Assembly (NCBI GenBank): GCA_011390235.1
Contig: JAABSS010000440.1
Coordinates: 1 to 10,577, forward strand
Direction: 5' to 3'
DNA: 10,577 nucleotides
From: Desulfotignum sp.
Lineage (GTDB): Bacteria > Desulfobacterota > Desulfobacteria > Desulfobacterales > Desulfobacteraceae
The position numbers and the translations under genes were made by a program. Shown in pieces: positions 1 to 7,172 of this stretch (position 1 is its first letter; every line of letters begins with the position of its first letter). The notes beneath the pieces are model-generated. The model was given only the letters and a program-made list of their open reading frames with translations. It had not been told where the DNA came from and searched no databases.

Positions 1-232
1 CGGTCATGGTGATGATCAAACCGAACAACAGCCCCAGCCCGTCCAGGCGGAATGCCAGGTTCAGGTCGAGACTGGGAACCCAGGCCCACTGGACAGCAAA
101 AATCTGTCCCTGCACCACCCGGGGCCAGGCAGTGCATAAAAGCCCGAAAAGCACAAGGGGCAGAATACTGGAAAAAAGCCCACCTCTGCAGCACGCCGGG
201 GGTTTTTCAATGTCTGGCAGGGGCGGTTTCAT
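1..232 (-). CDS. mrpA: Mrp-type Na+/H+ antiporter subunit A, N-terminal part
   Basis: Partial gene: the first 77 codons, read leftwards off the window edge. The ATG at 232-230 lies 2 nt after the stop of the universal stress gene, so the two are probably translationally coupled. Residues 20-36 form a hydrophobic membrane segment. Near residues 46-77 the read is FAVQWAWVPSLDLNLAFRLD followed by GLGLLFGLIITMT. This matches the W-x-P-x-L ... RLDGL-x-x-LF pattern at the start of MrpA/MnhA and related NuoL-like proton-translocating subunits. MrpA is the large integral-membrane subunit of a multi-subunit cation/proton antiporter. With only 77 residues visible, it could instead be a NuoL/HyfB-type or membrane-hydrogenase subunit. 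The family call is fairly secure; the exact complex is inferred. Confidence 0.72.
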   Translation of the reverse strand, partial: MKPPLPDIEKPPACCRGGLFSSILPLVLFGLLCTAWPRVVQGQIFAVQWAWVPSLDLNLAFRLDGLGLLFGLIITMT

Positions 233-234
233 GG

Positions 235-1065
235 CTACTGGGACAAAAACAAAGGAATTTCCGCTGATTGGATGGTTTCCAGTACGGTATCGCCCAGCAG
301 ACTCCGCTTGATAATGTTCTGAGAACTGTTGCCCATGACGATAAGATCTGTCTGAAGGTCATGGGCGTAAGAAAGCAAATCAGACCGCGGGTTGCCTTCC
401 ACAAGATCAGTCTGTACTTCAAAACCATGGGCCCGGCAATAATCTGCTGCCTTGTCCAGTAAAAAAGGTTCCGGTTCTTTGTGGTGTTTAAAGTGGACAA
501 TACGGATAGCAGCCCCGGGCCAGGGGTTTAAAAGCAGATAATCCCGCGTGGCCCTGGCTGATTCCATGGATCCGCTCAAGGCCACCAGCACGTTTTTGAC
601 AGGGCGGTACTTTTCCGCCACCGCCAGAATAGGCCGGACCCCCTGGCGCAGCAGTTTGATGATGGCTTTGTCCGGGTCGGTGACAAAGCCGTATTCAAAT
701 ATGCTGCGCAGCCCGAAAATGGTCAGATCATTAAAGCGGTCTTCATCGATCATGGCCTCAAAGGTATCTCCCTGCTCATACTGGATCCTTCGGCACACCA
801 CCTGCTGGTTGCTGCAGTGTTCTTTGAAAACGGCGATGGCCTGGTCCGTGCCCTCTTTGGTGACCTGGATTTTTTTTTCGCGCATGCGCTGGGCATAGGC
901 ACCTGCTCCTGCAGGCACCGGACCCACATTTTCCAGTTTTTTGGTGTTCACAATGGTGACACCGGTGAGCTGTGCCTGGTGCAGGTCTCCCAGTTCCGTG
1001 GCCCACTGGGTGGCGGCTTGGGTAAATGGTGTTCCGCCCAGCCCGACAAGTATCCGCTTGATCAT
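235..1065 (-). CDS. Universal stress protein with two tandem Usp domains
   Basis: A 276-aa cytoplasmic protein with two Usp folds. Domain 1 spans about 1-150 and starts MIKRILVGLGG; domain 2 spans about 156-276 and starts KNVLVALSGS. Usp proteins bind nucleotides or act as stress-responsive regulators. The usual ATP signature G-x2-G-x9-G-[ST] is degenerate here: domain 2 has G245-N-S-S248 ... G258-D-T, so Ser replaces the second Gly, and domain 1 has no clear signature. ATP binding is therefore doubtful. A purine-rich AGGGAGA lies about 10 nt before the ATG. The stop is 2 nt from the start of the MrpA-like gene, an arrangement that suggests the protein tunes or accompanies the antiporter (inference). 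It lies downstream of a dapB remnant, with a possible promoter between them. Confidence 0.88.
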   Translation of the reverse strand: MIKRILVGLGGTPFTQAATQWATELGDLHQAQLTGVTIVNTKKLENVGPVPAGAGAYAQRMREKKIQVTKEGTDQAIAVFKEHCSNQQVVCRRIQYEQGDTFEAMIDEDRFNDLTIFGLRSIFEYGFVTDPDKAIIKLLRQGVRPILAVAEKYRPVKNVLVALSGSMESARATRDYLLLNPWPGAAIRIVHFKHHKEPEPFLLDKAADYCRAHGFEVQTDLVEGNPRSDLLSYAHDLQTDLIVMGNSSQNIIKRSLLGDTVLETIQSAEIPLFLSQ

Positions 1066-1104
1066 CTGTTGGCATCTCCCTTGTTAATTTGGTTGCCGTT
1101 ACTC

Positions 1105-1143
1105 TTTTTAAGCCATGGGATCGTTGTTTTGTCAAGCAAAACA
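1105..1143 (-). promoter_or_regulatory. Possible promoter and palindromic operator of the stress protein/antiporter genes
   Basis: Reading the minus strand, TTGACA (1135-1130) is an exact -35 match. The best -10 candidate, TAAAAA (1110-1105), is poor and sits at 19-nt spacing. The -35 box lies inside a perfect palindrome, TGTTTTG-N5-CAAAACA (1125-1143, 7-bp arms), which could be an operator. This is the only promoter-like site between the dapB remnant and the stress gene. The weak -10 keeps confidence low. Confidence 0.35.
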
Positions 1144-1159
1144 GACCGTTTTTTTTGGT

Positions 1160-1436
1160 TTACAGAATCCGGTCTATCCCCCGGATGAGCCCGGTGACGG
1201 TGCCAACTTTTTCTGCCGCCTTCAGGGTGCCGTTGACATAGGCCTGTGCTTTGGTACCTGAATCATGGCGGATGGTGAGGCGCTCATCATCGTGCCCGAA
1301 AATAATTTCCGTGGACAGCACAAATCCGGGAACGCGCATGGAATGGACCTGGGAGCCGTCCAGGAATGCGCCCCGGACCCCGCCAGGACCCTGGACCTGA
1401 TCCGGTGGCTCCGGCCACACATATGCGGATCGCCAT
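1160..1436 (-). pseudogene. dapB: dapB remnant with internal deletion (4-hydroxy-tetrahydrodipicolinate reductase)
   Basis: DapB reduces hydroxy-tetrahydrodipicolinate with NAD(P)H in lysine and diaminopimelate synthesis; the family is usually about 240-270 aa. Only the two ends survive. The ATG at 1436-1434 follows a textbook AGGAGG (1450-1445, 8-nt spacer) and reads MAIRICVAGATG, the dinucleotide-binding G-x-x-G-x-x-G start; then the frame degenerates and stops after about 50 codons. In another frame, from about 1387 to 1160, the C-terminal catalytic/tetramer end reads GAFLDGSQVHSMRVPGF, then IIFGHDDERLTIRHDS, ending GLIRGIDRIL. Roughly 180 central residues, including the catalytic region, are absent, and the two parts are out of frame. 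The junction lies near 1400-1380, which contains repeated GGTCC. The gene follows trmJ by about 140 bp. It cannot make a working enzyme, so a functional copy is expected elsewhere. Confidence 0.85.
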
Positions 1437-1573
1437 GGTGATTGCCTCCTGTGTTTGTAATATGAAAGATCAATGGGGTTGAGCTTCAGGGTGATCGCAT
1501 ATGCCCCAATCCCTTTTGGTTGAGTGATACCCGCCCCCTGTGGATGCCTTGCCCAATATACCCGGAATCACAT

Positions 1574-2356
1574 CTACATGCAACTGCCCTGGTGTGAGGA
1601 AGGGTCATGGTGCATTGCAGCAAGTTTTTTGCGCTGGTTTTCGGTCCAGTCGATGCGGCTCATGAGTCCCTGGATGATCCGTACATCCCGGGAGGTCAAC
1701 CCGGCATCCCCGAACAGGCGCCGGAAGGTCCGCAGCAGGTGGTCCGGGTTCTGGGGGTCCAGAAAATCGATGTCCAGCAGGGTTTTGCGCATGTGGGCAT
1801 ACAGGTTCTCGATTTCTTTTCCCGAAGCCGGCTGTTTGGGGCCGGGATCTTGAAAGGCGCCGGTGAGATGGGCTTTGAGCGAGACTTCATACATAAGCAC
1901 TGCCAGGGCATGGCTCAGGTTCATGGAGGGATAGGCATCATGGGTGGGGATGGTGACAAACCGCTGGCACAGATCCAGGTCCCGGGTTTCCAGGCCGGTG
2001 TCTTCTCTGCCCAGCAGCAGGGCGCAGCTGAGATCCGGGCTGGATTGCGCGATCTGCCGGGCTGCCGTGGCCGGGGTCAGAAAGTTTTTACGGTATTTTC
2101 CGAACCTGCGGGTGGTGCCGAAGGTGAGATGGATGTCGGCCAAAGCGGTTTGCAGGTCTGGATAAACTTCTGCATTTTCCAGGATCTCCACCGTGCCCAG
2201 GGCCATTTTCCGGGCTTCCAGGGACCGGAACTCTTTGCAGGGGTTCACCAGCCGCAACCGGGTAACCCCGAAGTTCATCATCACCCGGCACACGGCCCCG
2301 ATATTCAAAGGCCCCTGGGGTTCTTTCAACACAATAACAAGGTTCGGATCATTCAT
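1574..2356 (-). CDS. trmJ: tRNA (cytidine/uridine-32-2'-O)-methyltransferase TrmJ-like
   Basis: A 260-aa SPOUT (SpoU/TrmH superfamily) enzyme; E. coli TrmJ is 246 aa. This family uses S-adenosylmethionine to methylate the 2'-OH of nucleotide 32 in the tRNA anticodon loop. All three SPOUT motifs are present: motif 1 as N18-IGAVCRVMMNFG with the catalytic-type Arg24, motif 2 as LLLGREDTGL (113-122), and motif 3 as PSMNLSHALAVLMYE (143-157), which build the trefoil knot and SAM site. The C-terminal part (about 175-260) is the charged helical extension typical of TrmJ rather than TrmL. The ATG overlaps the stop of the upstream PHP gene as ATGA, so the two are translationally coupled. Other SpoU-family specificities cannot be excluded, but the extension favours TrmJ. 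Confidence 0.88.
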   Translation of the reverse strand: MNDPNLVIVLKEPQGPLNIGAVCRVMMNFGVTRLRLVNPCKEFRSLEARKMALGTVEILENAEVYPDLQTALADIHLTFGTTRRFGKYRKNFLTPATAARQIAQSSPDLSCALLLGREDTGLETRDLDLCQRFVTIPTHDAYPSMNLSHALAVLMYEVSLKAHLTGAFQDPGPKQPASGKEIENLYAHMRKTLLDIDFLDPQNPDHLLRTFRRLFGDAGLTSRDVRIIQGLMSRIDWTENQRKKLAAMHHDPSSHQGSCM

Positions 2357-3258
2357 TTCATTTCCAGAAGCTTAGGAACCGGCCAGCCGGTATCAAACCC
2401 CATCTTTTCAAGTAGACGGATACCGGCGGCTACATGTATGCCGGCTTGAGCAACCCCGTGGGAATCATCTCCGGGCACCATGGGAATCTGTCGGGAGCGG
2501 ATCTTTTCCAAAATGGATCTTGCAGGATAGGGCTCTGCATCTCCCCGGGTCAGGGGCCGCAGGTTCAGGTCCATGACCAGCCCGAGCTCTTTGATCAGAT
2601 CCAGATTCCGGTCGATTTTCCGATCGATCTCCGGGTGCAGCACCCGTGCGGTATAATCAGGATCATGGATGCGGACCAGATCGAAATGCCCCACCACAAA
2701 AGGCCGGACAGCCTGGATCATCTCAAACTGGCGGTCAAAATAATCCATGTACAGGGCTTCGACAGCTCCGCAGGCCTTGACCGCAGCTGCATAGGTTTGC
2801 GAAGAATAATCAAAGCAGATGTCTGCCACATGGTGCACCGACCCCACCAGATAATCCGGGGAAAATTCAGCCACCAGGTGTCGAACATGGGGCAGATACC
2901 CGGTGAATGCTTCGGTTTCCATGCCGGCAAAAATCTGGATCCGGTCCGCCAGATCCGCTTTCAGCTGTCTGATGGTCGTAAAATACCGGGCAAACCGCTG
3001 ATAAATATGGTCCATGGTCAAGCCCTGTTCAACTTCTTCCGGATACAGAAACTTCGGATGTACCGGTGGGATATGCTCGGTGATTCCCACCTGGCAAAAA
3101 CCCATTTGAATATACTGCTGGATGATATCTGCCAGCCGGTCTTCGGCATGGCAGCAGAATTCACCGGAATGTCCGCCGTGAAGGGATATGGGGCCCAAAA
3201 GTTTCATGGACCGGGTTGTACCATTAAATGAGGTCAATGAAAAGGGTTTTGAAATCAT
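2353..3258 (-). CDS. PHP-family phosphatase, histidinol-phosphatase (HisJ/HisK)-like
   Basis: A 301-aa PHP metal-dependent phosphoesterase. Metal-binding motifs appear in family order: H27-GG-H30-S ... H37 (a variant of HxHS...H with an extra residue), GITEH61, GMETE (E114), SVHH (141-143), GHFD (190-193) and GDDSH (263-267). HisJ-type members hydrolyse histidinol phosphate in histidine synthesis, but nothing in the neighbourhood is a his gene, so the substrate is uncertain. The start at 3258 has AGGAAG about 10 nt upstream and is preferred. The internal ATG at codon 18 matches the usual short N-terminus of the family but lacks a ribosome site. It is the first gene of the leftward block and overlaps trmJ by 4 nt. 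Confidence 0.82.
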   Translation of the reverse strand: MISKPFSLTSFNGTTRSMKLLGPISLHGGHSGEFCCHAEDRLADIIQQYIQMGFCQVGITEHIPPVHPKFLYPEEVEQGLTMDHIYQRFARYFTTIRQLKADLADRIQIFAGMETEAFTGYLPHVRHLVAEFSPDYLVGSVHHVADICFDYSSQTYAAAVKACGAVEALYMDYFDRQFEMIQAVRPFVVGHFDLVRIHDPDYTARVLHPEIDRKIDRNLDLIKELGLVMDLNLRPLTRGDAEPYPARSILEKIRSRQIPMVPGDDSHGVAQAGIHVAAGIRLLEKMGFDTGWPVPKLLEMK

Positions 3259-3303
3259 GCATAAATAACTTCCTGTTCTATTCGATCAAAAAAACATCCA
3301 GGG

Positions 3304-3331
3304 TTGCATACTATTTAATGCTTCTTATATT
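3304..3331 (+). promoter_or_regulatory. Possible sigma70-like promoter for the 142-aa protein
   Basis: TATATT (3326-3331, 5/6 to the -10 consensus) follows TTGCAT (3304-3309, only 3/6) at a 16-nt spacing, in the divergent gap between the PHP gene and the plus-strand ORF. The predicted transcript would begin about 55 nt before the ATG. The -10 is reasonable and the -35 is poor. Confidence 0.4.
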
Positions 3332-3393
3332 TTGGACATGGATTACCCGCATAAAGGCAAACTCTCACCATTTATCAGAAAGGATTCGGCAAA

Positions 3394-3822
3394 ATGAAAG
3401 ACGTACAGAATCTGCATTTAAAAGTACAGGAACTATGTGACTGCTTTTCGACCACAGATCCACTCAAGGAAATGTCCGAAATCACGAACGGTGAGGACCG
3501 TCTGGAAGCAGCACTGAAGTGGCTGGCGTTGTCAGCTTTGCACGGGGTTAATGATAATGCCAAAAAAATCAAGATAAAGAAGACCAATGACGGAAATGTG
3601 TCCGTTACCGCAGAATACCGTGACAGTAAGCTTCCCTCTCCAGGCCCGGATGTTGCAGACCAAATTTTTGAGGTGGTAAGGGAAATGATACACCTTGAGG
3701 ATAAAAAGGGAAAAAGCGAATTTGCCCTTGGCCTGGGCGAATCAAGCCTGGATCTGAAAATTTCAGTCAAAGACAAGGATGACTATAAAAAGGTGAGCAT
3801 TAAGTTCCCTTCAAGGGCCTGA
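3394..3822 (+). CDS. Uncharacterised 142-aa protein
   Basis: The family is not recognised. The ATG at 3394 follows AGAAAGGA by about 10 nt. The protein is soluble, with no signal peptide or membrane segment. It is rich in charged residues, with lysine runs such as NAKKIKIKK (55-63) and EDKKGKSE (101-108). It appears to have an N-terminal helix (1-20), a helical middle (about 33-50) and alternating beta-like stretches toward the C-terminus (SLDLKISVKDKDDYKKVSIKF). It is a single gene flanked by minus-strand genes, divergent from the PHP gene and convergent with the possible 43-aa ORF. Codon use and a good ribosome site support a real gene. No function is proposed. Confidence 0.75.
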   Translation: MKDVQNLHLKVQELCDCFSTTDPLKEMSEITNGEDRLEAALKWLALSALHGVNDNAKKIKIKKTNDGNVSVTAEYRDSKLPSPGPDVADQIFEVVREMIHLEDKKGKSEFALGLGESSLDLKISVKDKDDYKKVSIKFPSRA

Positions 3823-3942
3823 TCCAGGCCTTCCGGCCAGGCGGAATAATTCTGTGAGCACTTCGGGCCGGGTATGATGGCCGGCAATCAGACAGTCCTG
3901 TTCTGTCGCGGATCCGATTTGTACACCGTTTAATTTTTTCAT
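3811..3942 (-). CDS. Possible 43-aa peptide after the M48 protease
   Basis: A short open frame starting ATG at 3942-3940, 6 nt beyond the protease stop, with GAGGGATTAAAGG just upstream as a possible ribosome site. It reads MKKLNGVQIGSATEQDCLIA, then GHHTRPEVLTELFRLAGRPG, then SGP and stop. The middle faintly resembles one leucine-rich-variant or HEAT-like helical repeat (x-L-x-x-L-A). Its stop lies inside the last codons of the convergent 142-aa gene. Spacing and ribosome site favour translation; small size and lack of a recognised family argue against it. It may also be a remnant of a longer gene. Confidence 0.33.
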   Translation of the reverse strand: MKKLNGVQIGSATEQDCLIAGHHTRPEVLTELFRLAGRPGSGP

Positions 3943-3947
3943 GGCCT

Positions 3948-4763
3948 TTAATCCCTCTGGGTATAATATCTCATGGCCGTGGGCAGATATTCTTTTATCT
4001 GGGCGATGCGTGTTGCATGGGCAGGATGCGTGCTTAAAAATTCCGGAGGGGCGCCTTTTTGCCCCTGCTTTTTCATCCTCGACCAGAAATCAACCGCCTG
4101 CCTTGGATCGTAACCGGCCATGGCCATGAAGATCAGCCCCATCTGATCGGCTTCTGTTTCGTGAAGCCGGCTGTAAGGAAGCATAATACCGACCTGGGTG
4201 CCGGCGCCATAGGCGGTCATGAGCAAATCTCTGGTCATTGCCGGCTGCTGTGAAAGGGCGGTTGCCAGGGCCACACCGCCCAGCTGATTCAATAATGACT
4301 GGCTCATTCTTTCATTGCCGTGCTGTGCGACTGCATGGGCGATTTCATGCCCCATAATGGTGGCAAGACCGTTTTCTCCCTGTGCGATGTCTAAAATACC
4401 CGAATAAACTGCAACTTTGCCGCCGGCCATGGCCCAGGCATTGGCACTGGGGTCTTTTATCAGGGTGAATTCCCATTTGTATTCCTGGAGCATTCCGGAT
4501 TTGTTGTGCTCGCGGAAATAACGTTCCGCTGCCTGAGTGATGCGGTTGCCTACCTGTTCAACCATTCGGGCATCAGGAGTATTGGTGATAACCTCATGTT
4601 TGGCCATGAAATCACTATACTGATCGGCACTCATGGCCATCAGTTGATCAGAGGGCACCAGTTCAAGCTGCCTGCGTCCTGTAATCGGGACGGTGCTGCA
4701 GCCCATTGCCAGCAGGATAAAAACCAGTATGCAGAAATATAGACAATTTTTTGTTTTGGGCAT
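3948..4763 (-). CDS. M48-family zinc metalloprotease, outer-membrane-type lipoprotein (LoiP/YcaL-like)
   Basis: A 271-aa envelope protease. The N-terminus is a lipoprotein signal with a lipobox ending LLAMGC (Cys22), followed by STVPITGRRQLELV, the pattern common in M48C lipoprotein peptidases. The zinc site is HEIAH (139-143), with the third ligand in the E202-T-E-A-D206 motif (ExxAD). The later region STHPAHATRI (244-253) is the usual conserved Ser-Thr-His-Pro motif near the end of such peptidases. Relatives such as LoiP and BepA act in outer-membrane protein quality control in the periplasm. The start is supported by AAGGGA 8 nt before the ATG. The entericidin-like lipoprotein lies just upstream in the same direction, but with a 139-bp gap, so co-transcription is uncertain. 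Confidence 0.9.
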   Translation of the reverse strand: MPKTKNCLYFCILVFILLAMGCSTVPITGRRQLELVPSDQLMAMSADQYSDFMAKHEVITNTPDARMVEQVGNRITQAAERYFREHNKSGMLQEYKWEFTLIKDPSANAWAMAGGKVAVYSGILDIAQGENGLATIMGHEIAHAVAQHGNERMSQSLLNQLGGVALATALSQQPAMTRDLLMTAYGAGTQVGIMLPYSRLHETEADQMGLIFMAMAGYDPRQAVDFWSRMKKQGQKGAPPEFLSTHPAHATRIAQIKEYLPTAMRYYTQRD

Positions 4764-4902
4764 GACAGATCCCTTTTTGTATGTGTCATCAAGCGGTTGG
4801 TCATCTTGAAACCAGGGTTGATACTATCGGGCTCGATTCCATGTCCATTATGCATGAATGCGGCCGGGAAGCTGCCTTCTGCCGCTTCAGATTAAAAAGA
4901 GA

Positions 4903-5043
4903 TCAATCGGCCGTTTCTTGAATCTCTTCGCCGGCGGCTTCCATATCCTCACCCATGCCCTGCATGGTATTACAGCTGGCCGTAAGAAAACCCAGTGACA
5001 TAAGCAACAGAAGGGTGATCAAATTTTTTAAAAGTTTCTGCAT
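4903..5043 (-). CDS. Entericidin EcnA/B-like small lipoprotein
   Basis: A 46-aa lipoprotein easily missed because of its size. The signal reads MQKLLKNLITLLLLMSLGFL, then TASC with Cys24 as the lipid anchor. The mature part is CNTMQGMGEDMEAAGEEIQE followed by TAD. This fits the entericidin pattern C-N-T-x-x-G-x-G-x-D-x-x-x-x-G-x-x-I-x-x-x-A seen in a very broadly distributed family. In E. coli, EcnA and EcnB are described as an antidote/bacteriolytic lipoprotein pair linked to stationary-phase osmotic stress; here there is one copy and its role is unknown. A GGAGG site sits 4 nt from the ATG, slightly tight but strong. It should be inserted in an envelope membrane. Confidence 0.87.
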   Translation of the reverse strand: MQKLLKNLITLLLLMSLGFLTASCNTMQGMGEDMEAAGEEIQETAD

Positions 5044-5349
5044 AGCTCCTCCAGATTTTTTTCGGGTTTGCTAAAACCGGATATCCGGTGATTCTGGTTC
5101 AGGCGGCAGTCAGAAAACCGCTGCATCCTGAACAGTATTCTAAGTGGAAATTCAGGAAACTGCCATCGGTAAATCGCTGTACTTTGGCATACCAAATCAT
5201 GCAGATAATCGTGGCATACCCGTTGGGTCCGCCTTATGATATACAGTGATTTTGTATCAGGCATGTGCTGAAAAAGGAGTTCGGCAGAATGCAAAGGACA
5301 CCCTGACAAAGTGCAGATCCAATATCCTGGTGAGGCTTTCCAGGCTGTG
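5044..5349 (-). other. 306-bp gap with no supported gene
   Basis: This stretch lies between the entericidin-like gene and the truncated hydrolase. A long open frame crosses it on the minus strand but resembles no family I know and overlaps the hydrolase in another frame. A 9-bp direct repeat TGGCATACC occurs at 5185-5193 and 5212-5220. Any promoter for the small lipoprotein should lie here, but I see no convincing -35/-10 pair. Confidence 0.4.
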
Positions 5350-5733
5350 TTACCACGGCATTTTACATGCCGCCGGTGATCTGCCTGCCTGGAAACCGGC
5401 CAGGGTCTTTTTGCTGGCCCCGTCCAGGTATCCGGCATAATTATCAAACAGGGCCTGCCACCTGGCGGCAAAATCGTCCAGGTCAAAGCCGTTGCAGTGA
5501 CTCAGGGATTCCAGCAACACCAGCATCTGGTCTCCGTAATGGGTGAAATCCCCTTTTTGTCTGTTTTTGTGAAACAGGGCGATTTCAGGGGCTGTCAGAG
5601 TTTCCAGGCGGCCGTACCGCTCCTTTATCCGGGATACATCATACACCCAGTGAACGCCCAGGGCCAGTGCATCCGCCGCAAACGCGGTCATGACACCGGA
5701 TACCATTTTCGGGTGAATGTCGGTCTTGTTCAT
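5350..5733 (-). pseudogene. ADP-ribosylglycohydrolase-family gene, truncated after 127 codons
   Basis: The ADP-ribosylglycohydrolase (DraG/ARH) fold is usually about 280-330 aa and removes ADP-ribose from targets using two magnesium ions. The start is firm: AGGAGG with a short spacer before the ATG at 5733-5731. Residues 10-43 (MVSGVMTAFAADALALGVHW and following) correspond to the conserved first helix. GDFTHYGDQMLVLLESL (61-77) matches the second conserved block, and FAARWQALFDNYAGYLDGAS (88-107) continues the family pattern. The frame ends QAGRSPAACKMPW then stop at 127. The C-terminal half, with the D-x-D-[ST] metal ligands, is missing, and I see no trace of it in the next 300 bp in any frame. 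A loss of function by 3' truncation is likely. A short functional variant is less probable. Confidence 0.75.
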
Positions 5734-5867
5734 TTTGTTCCTCCTTTGTTGCGGTATATGAATGTGGGGAGTACAGATGAGATTTTGAAGCAGCGGACAG
5801 CGGTTTTCAAGAAAAAACTGTGACGGTCCCGTAAACAACCGGGGGCACAATATGGCATTGCGTCAGG

Positions 5868-7172
5868 CTACAGCCGCTGGATAATATACAGAAACATGGG
5901 CAGGCGGCTGGTGGTCTTCAGCCGGTAGAAATCATAGAGCACTTCTCTGGAGGGTCTGGCAAATGCCAGGGGGGACAGGTACACACTTCCCTTGGGCAGG
6001 GCGTGGGTGATGCGGTGCCGGACCAGATCCAGGACGGCCCGGGTGTGGTCCGGGGACAGCTGGTCATCCATGACAAAATTGCCTGTCATTTCAATGCGGG
6101 CACAGGCCTGGTTGATGGACTGCATTCTGTCAAAAGCCAGACCCACCTGCCGGGCGGTGACGGGTTTTCCCAGAAGCTCCAGGGTGGCTGGATCAAAGGA
6201 TTCAAGGCCGATATTGATGCAGGTGTCAAAGGGCAGTGCGTTCAGGGATTCAAACAGGTGCGGGTCTGCATCGAGCAGGGAATCCACGCTGCCGAACAGA
6301 TACAGCCGGGGCCGGGTCATGTAGCTGCGTGCAAACCCGAATCGGTCATAACTTTCCCTGGCTGCATAAACAATCAGGTCTGCCGGCGCGTTCAAAGCAT
6401 CATGTTCTCCTAAAAAAAGGGCGTTGTAATTTACCAGGTCGTTGCTGTACAGGCCGGCCAGAGCCTGGATCTGTCTCCGGATATCATCCGGGGTCCGGGG
6501 GGTGAACGGTTTTTTGTTCTTTATCTTGCAGAACCGGCATTTGTACAGGCATCCGTCGGCAATGGTCAACGGGATCACATTGTAGTCTGAATGCCTGGCA
6601 TCCGGCGGGAGCACCGTGGTTCTGGCACCGCAGATCTCAAACAGGGTTTGGGCTTTATTCTCCAGGTCTGCTTTTGTGATGTGTTTCACCTGTCCGAGCC
6701 ATTCAGCCACCGGTGCGGGCATGTCAGGCCGGCTGTCCGGCACGGCCGCCAGAAGTTCGGGCCAGTTTTGATAGATTTTTGCGACCTCCGGCTCTTCAAA
6801 GGGCCGTCCCCCCAGCAGCGAATTGGTGGGGTAGGTGAAATTGGGCAGGTAATATTCACCGATGGCCTCATACACCCCGGCATATCCGCCGCTGGAATAG
6901 TAGATCCAGTCATTGCCCACGGTGCGCTTGAGCCATTCCGAGGGATGGAGCCAGTGCCGGGTTTTGGATCTGGCATGCCGGATTTCATGGTTCAGGTTGA
7001 ATTCCAGTATCATTTCCCGGGTCTCCAGGCGGGAAAAAATGCCGTATTTCACCGGGTAGCTGACCTTGGCATACTCTTTGTTTTCCCGGACATTCAGGAA
7101 GATGGAAAGATCATCGGATTGATAGGCTGTTTCCGGATGTGTTATCACAAAAGGATCGTTTAACTGAAGCAA
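5868..7172 (-). CDS. Radical SAM protein
   Basis: A 434-aa protein with the canonical radical SAM cluster motif C208-LYK-C212-RF-C215 (CxxxCxxC), which holds a [4Fe-4S] cluster for reductive cleavage of S-adenosylmethionine. An approximately 200-residue N-terminal domain precedes it and I do not recognise it. After the cluster, features of the partial TIM barrel follow, such as ALFLGEHDAL (251-260), LYLFGSVDSLL and INIGLESFDP. The enzyme's substrate cannot be named. The only in-frame initiator near the front is TTG at 7172-7170, without a convincing ribosome site; a TGA closes the frame about 45 nt upstream. An ATG at 7198-7196 is one base out of frame and leads into a stop at 7160. Thus the exact N-terminus is uncertain. 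Transcription likely starts from the promoter at 7254-7281. Confidence 0.85.
   Translation of the reverse strand: MLQLNDPFVITHPETAYQSDDLSIFLNVRENKEYAKVSYPVKYGIFSRLETREMILEFNLNHEIRHARSKTRHWLHPSEWLKRTVGNDWIYYSSGGYAGVYEAIGEYYLPNFTYPTNSLLGGRPFEEPEVAKIYQNWPELLAAVPDSRPDMPAPVAEWLGQVKHITKADLENKAQTLFEICGARTTVLPPDARHSDYNVIPLTIADGCLYKCRFCKIKNKKPFTPRTPDDIRRQIQALAGLYSNDLVNYNALFLGEHDALNAPADLIVYAARESYDRFGFARSYMTRPRLYLFGSVDSLLDADPHLFESLNALPFDTCINIGLESFDPATLELLGKPVTARQVGLAFDRMQSINQACARIEMTGNFVMDDQLSPDHTRAVLDLVRHRITHALPKGSVYLSPLAFARPSREVLYDFYRLKTTSRLPMFLYIIQRL

Noticed and set aside
1607..2449. Long plus-strand open frame of 280 aa opposite trmJ
   Set aside because: It is the antisense shadow of trmJ, which has all SPOUT motifs; the plus frame resembles no family.
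2434..3231. Plus-strand open frame of 265 aa opposite the PHP phosphatase
   Set aside because: Antisense shadow; the minus strand carries the ordered PHP metal motifs.
5184..5202. Sigma54-like site (TGGCAT ... TGCA)
   Set aside because: The GG-to-GC spacing is 13 nt rather than 10, so it does not fit the -24/-12 pattern.
5028..5486. Minus-strand open frame of 152 aa across the gap after the truncated hydrolase
   Set aside because: It overlaps the hydrolase in another frame, contains the entericidin ribosome site, and shows no recognisable domain or good start.
5815..5860. Possible terminator after the radical SAM gene (minus strand)
   Set aside because: There is a T-run (TTTTTT) but only a 4-bp candidate stem set well back from it; too weak to list.
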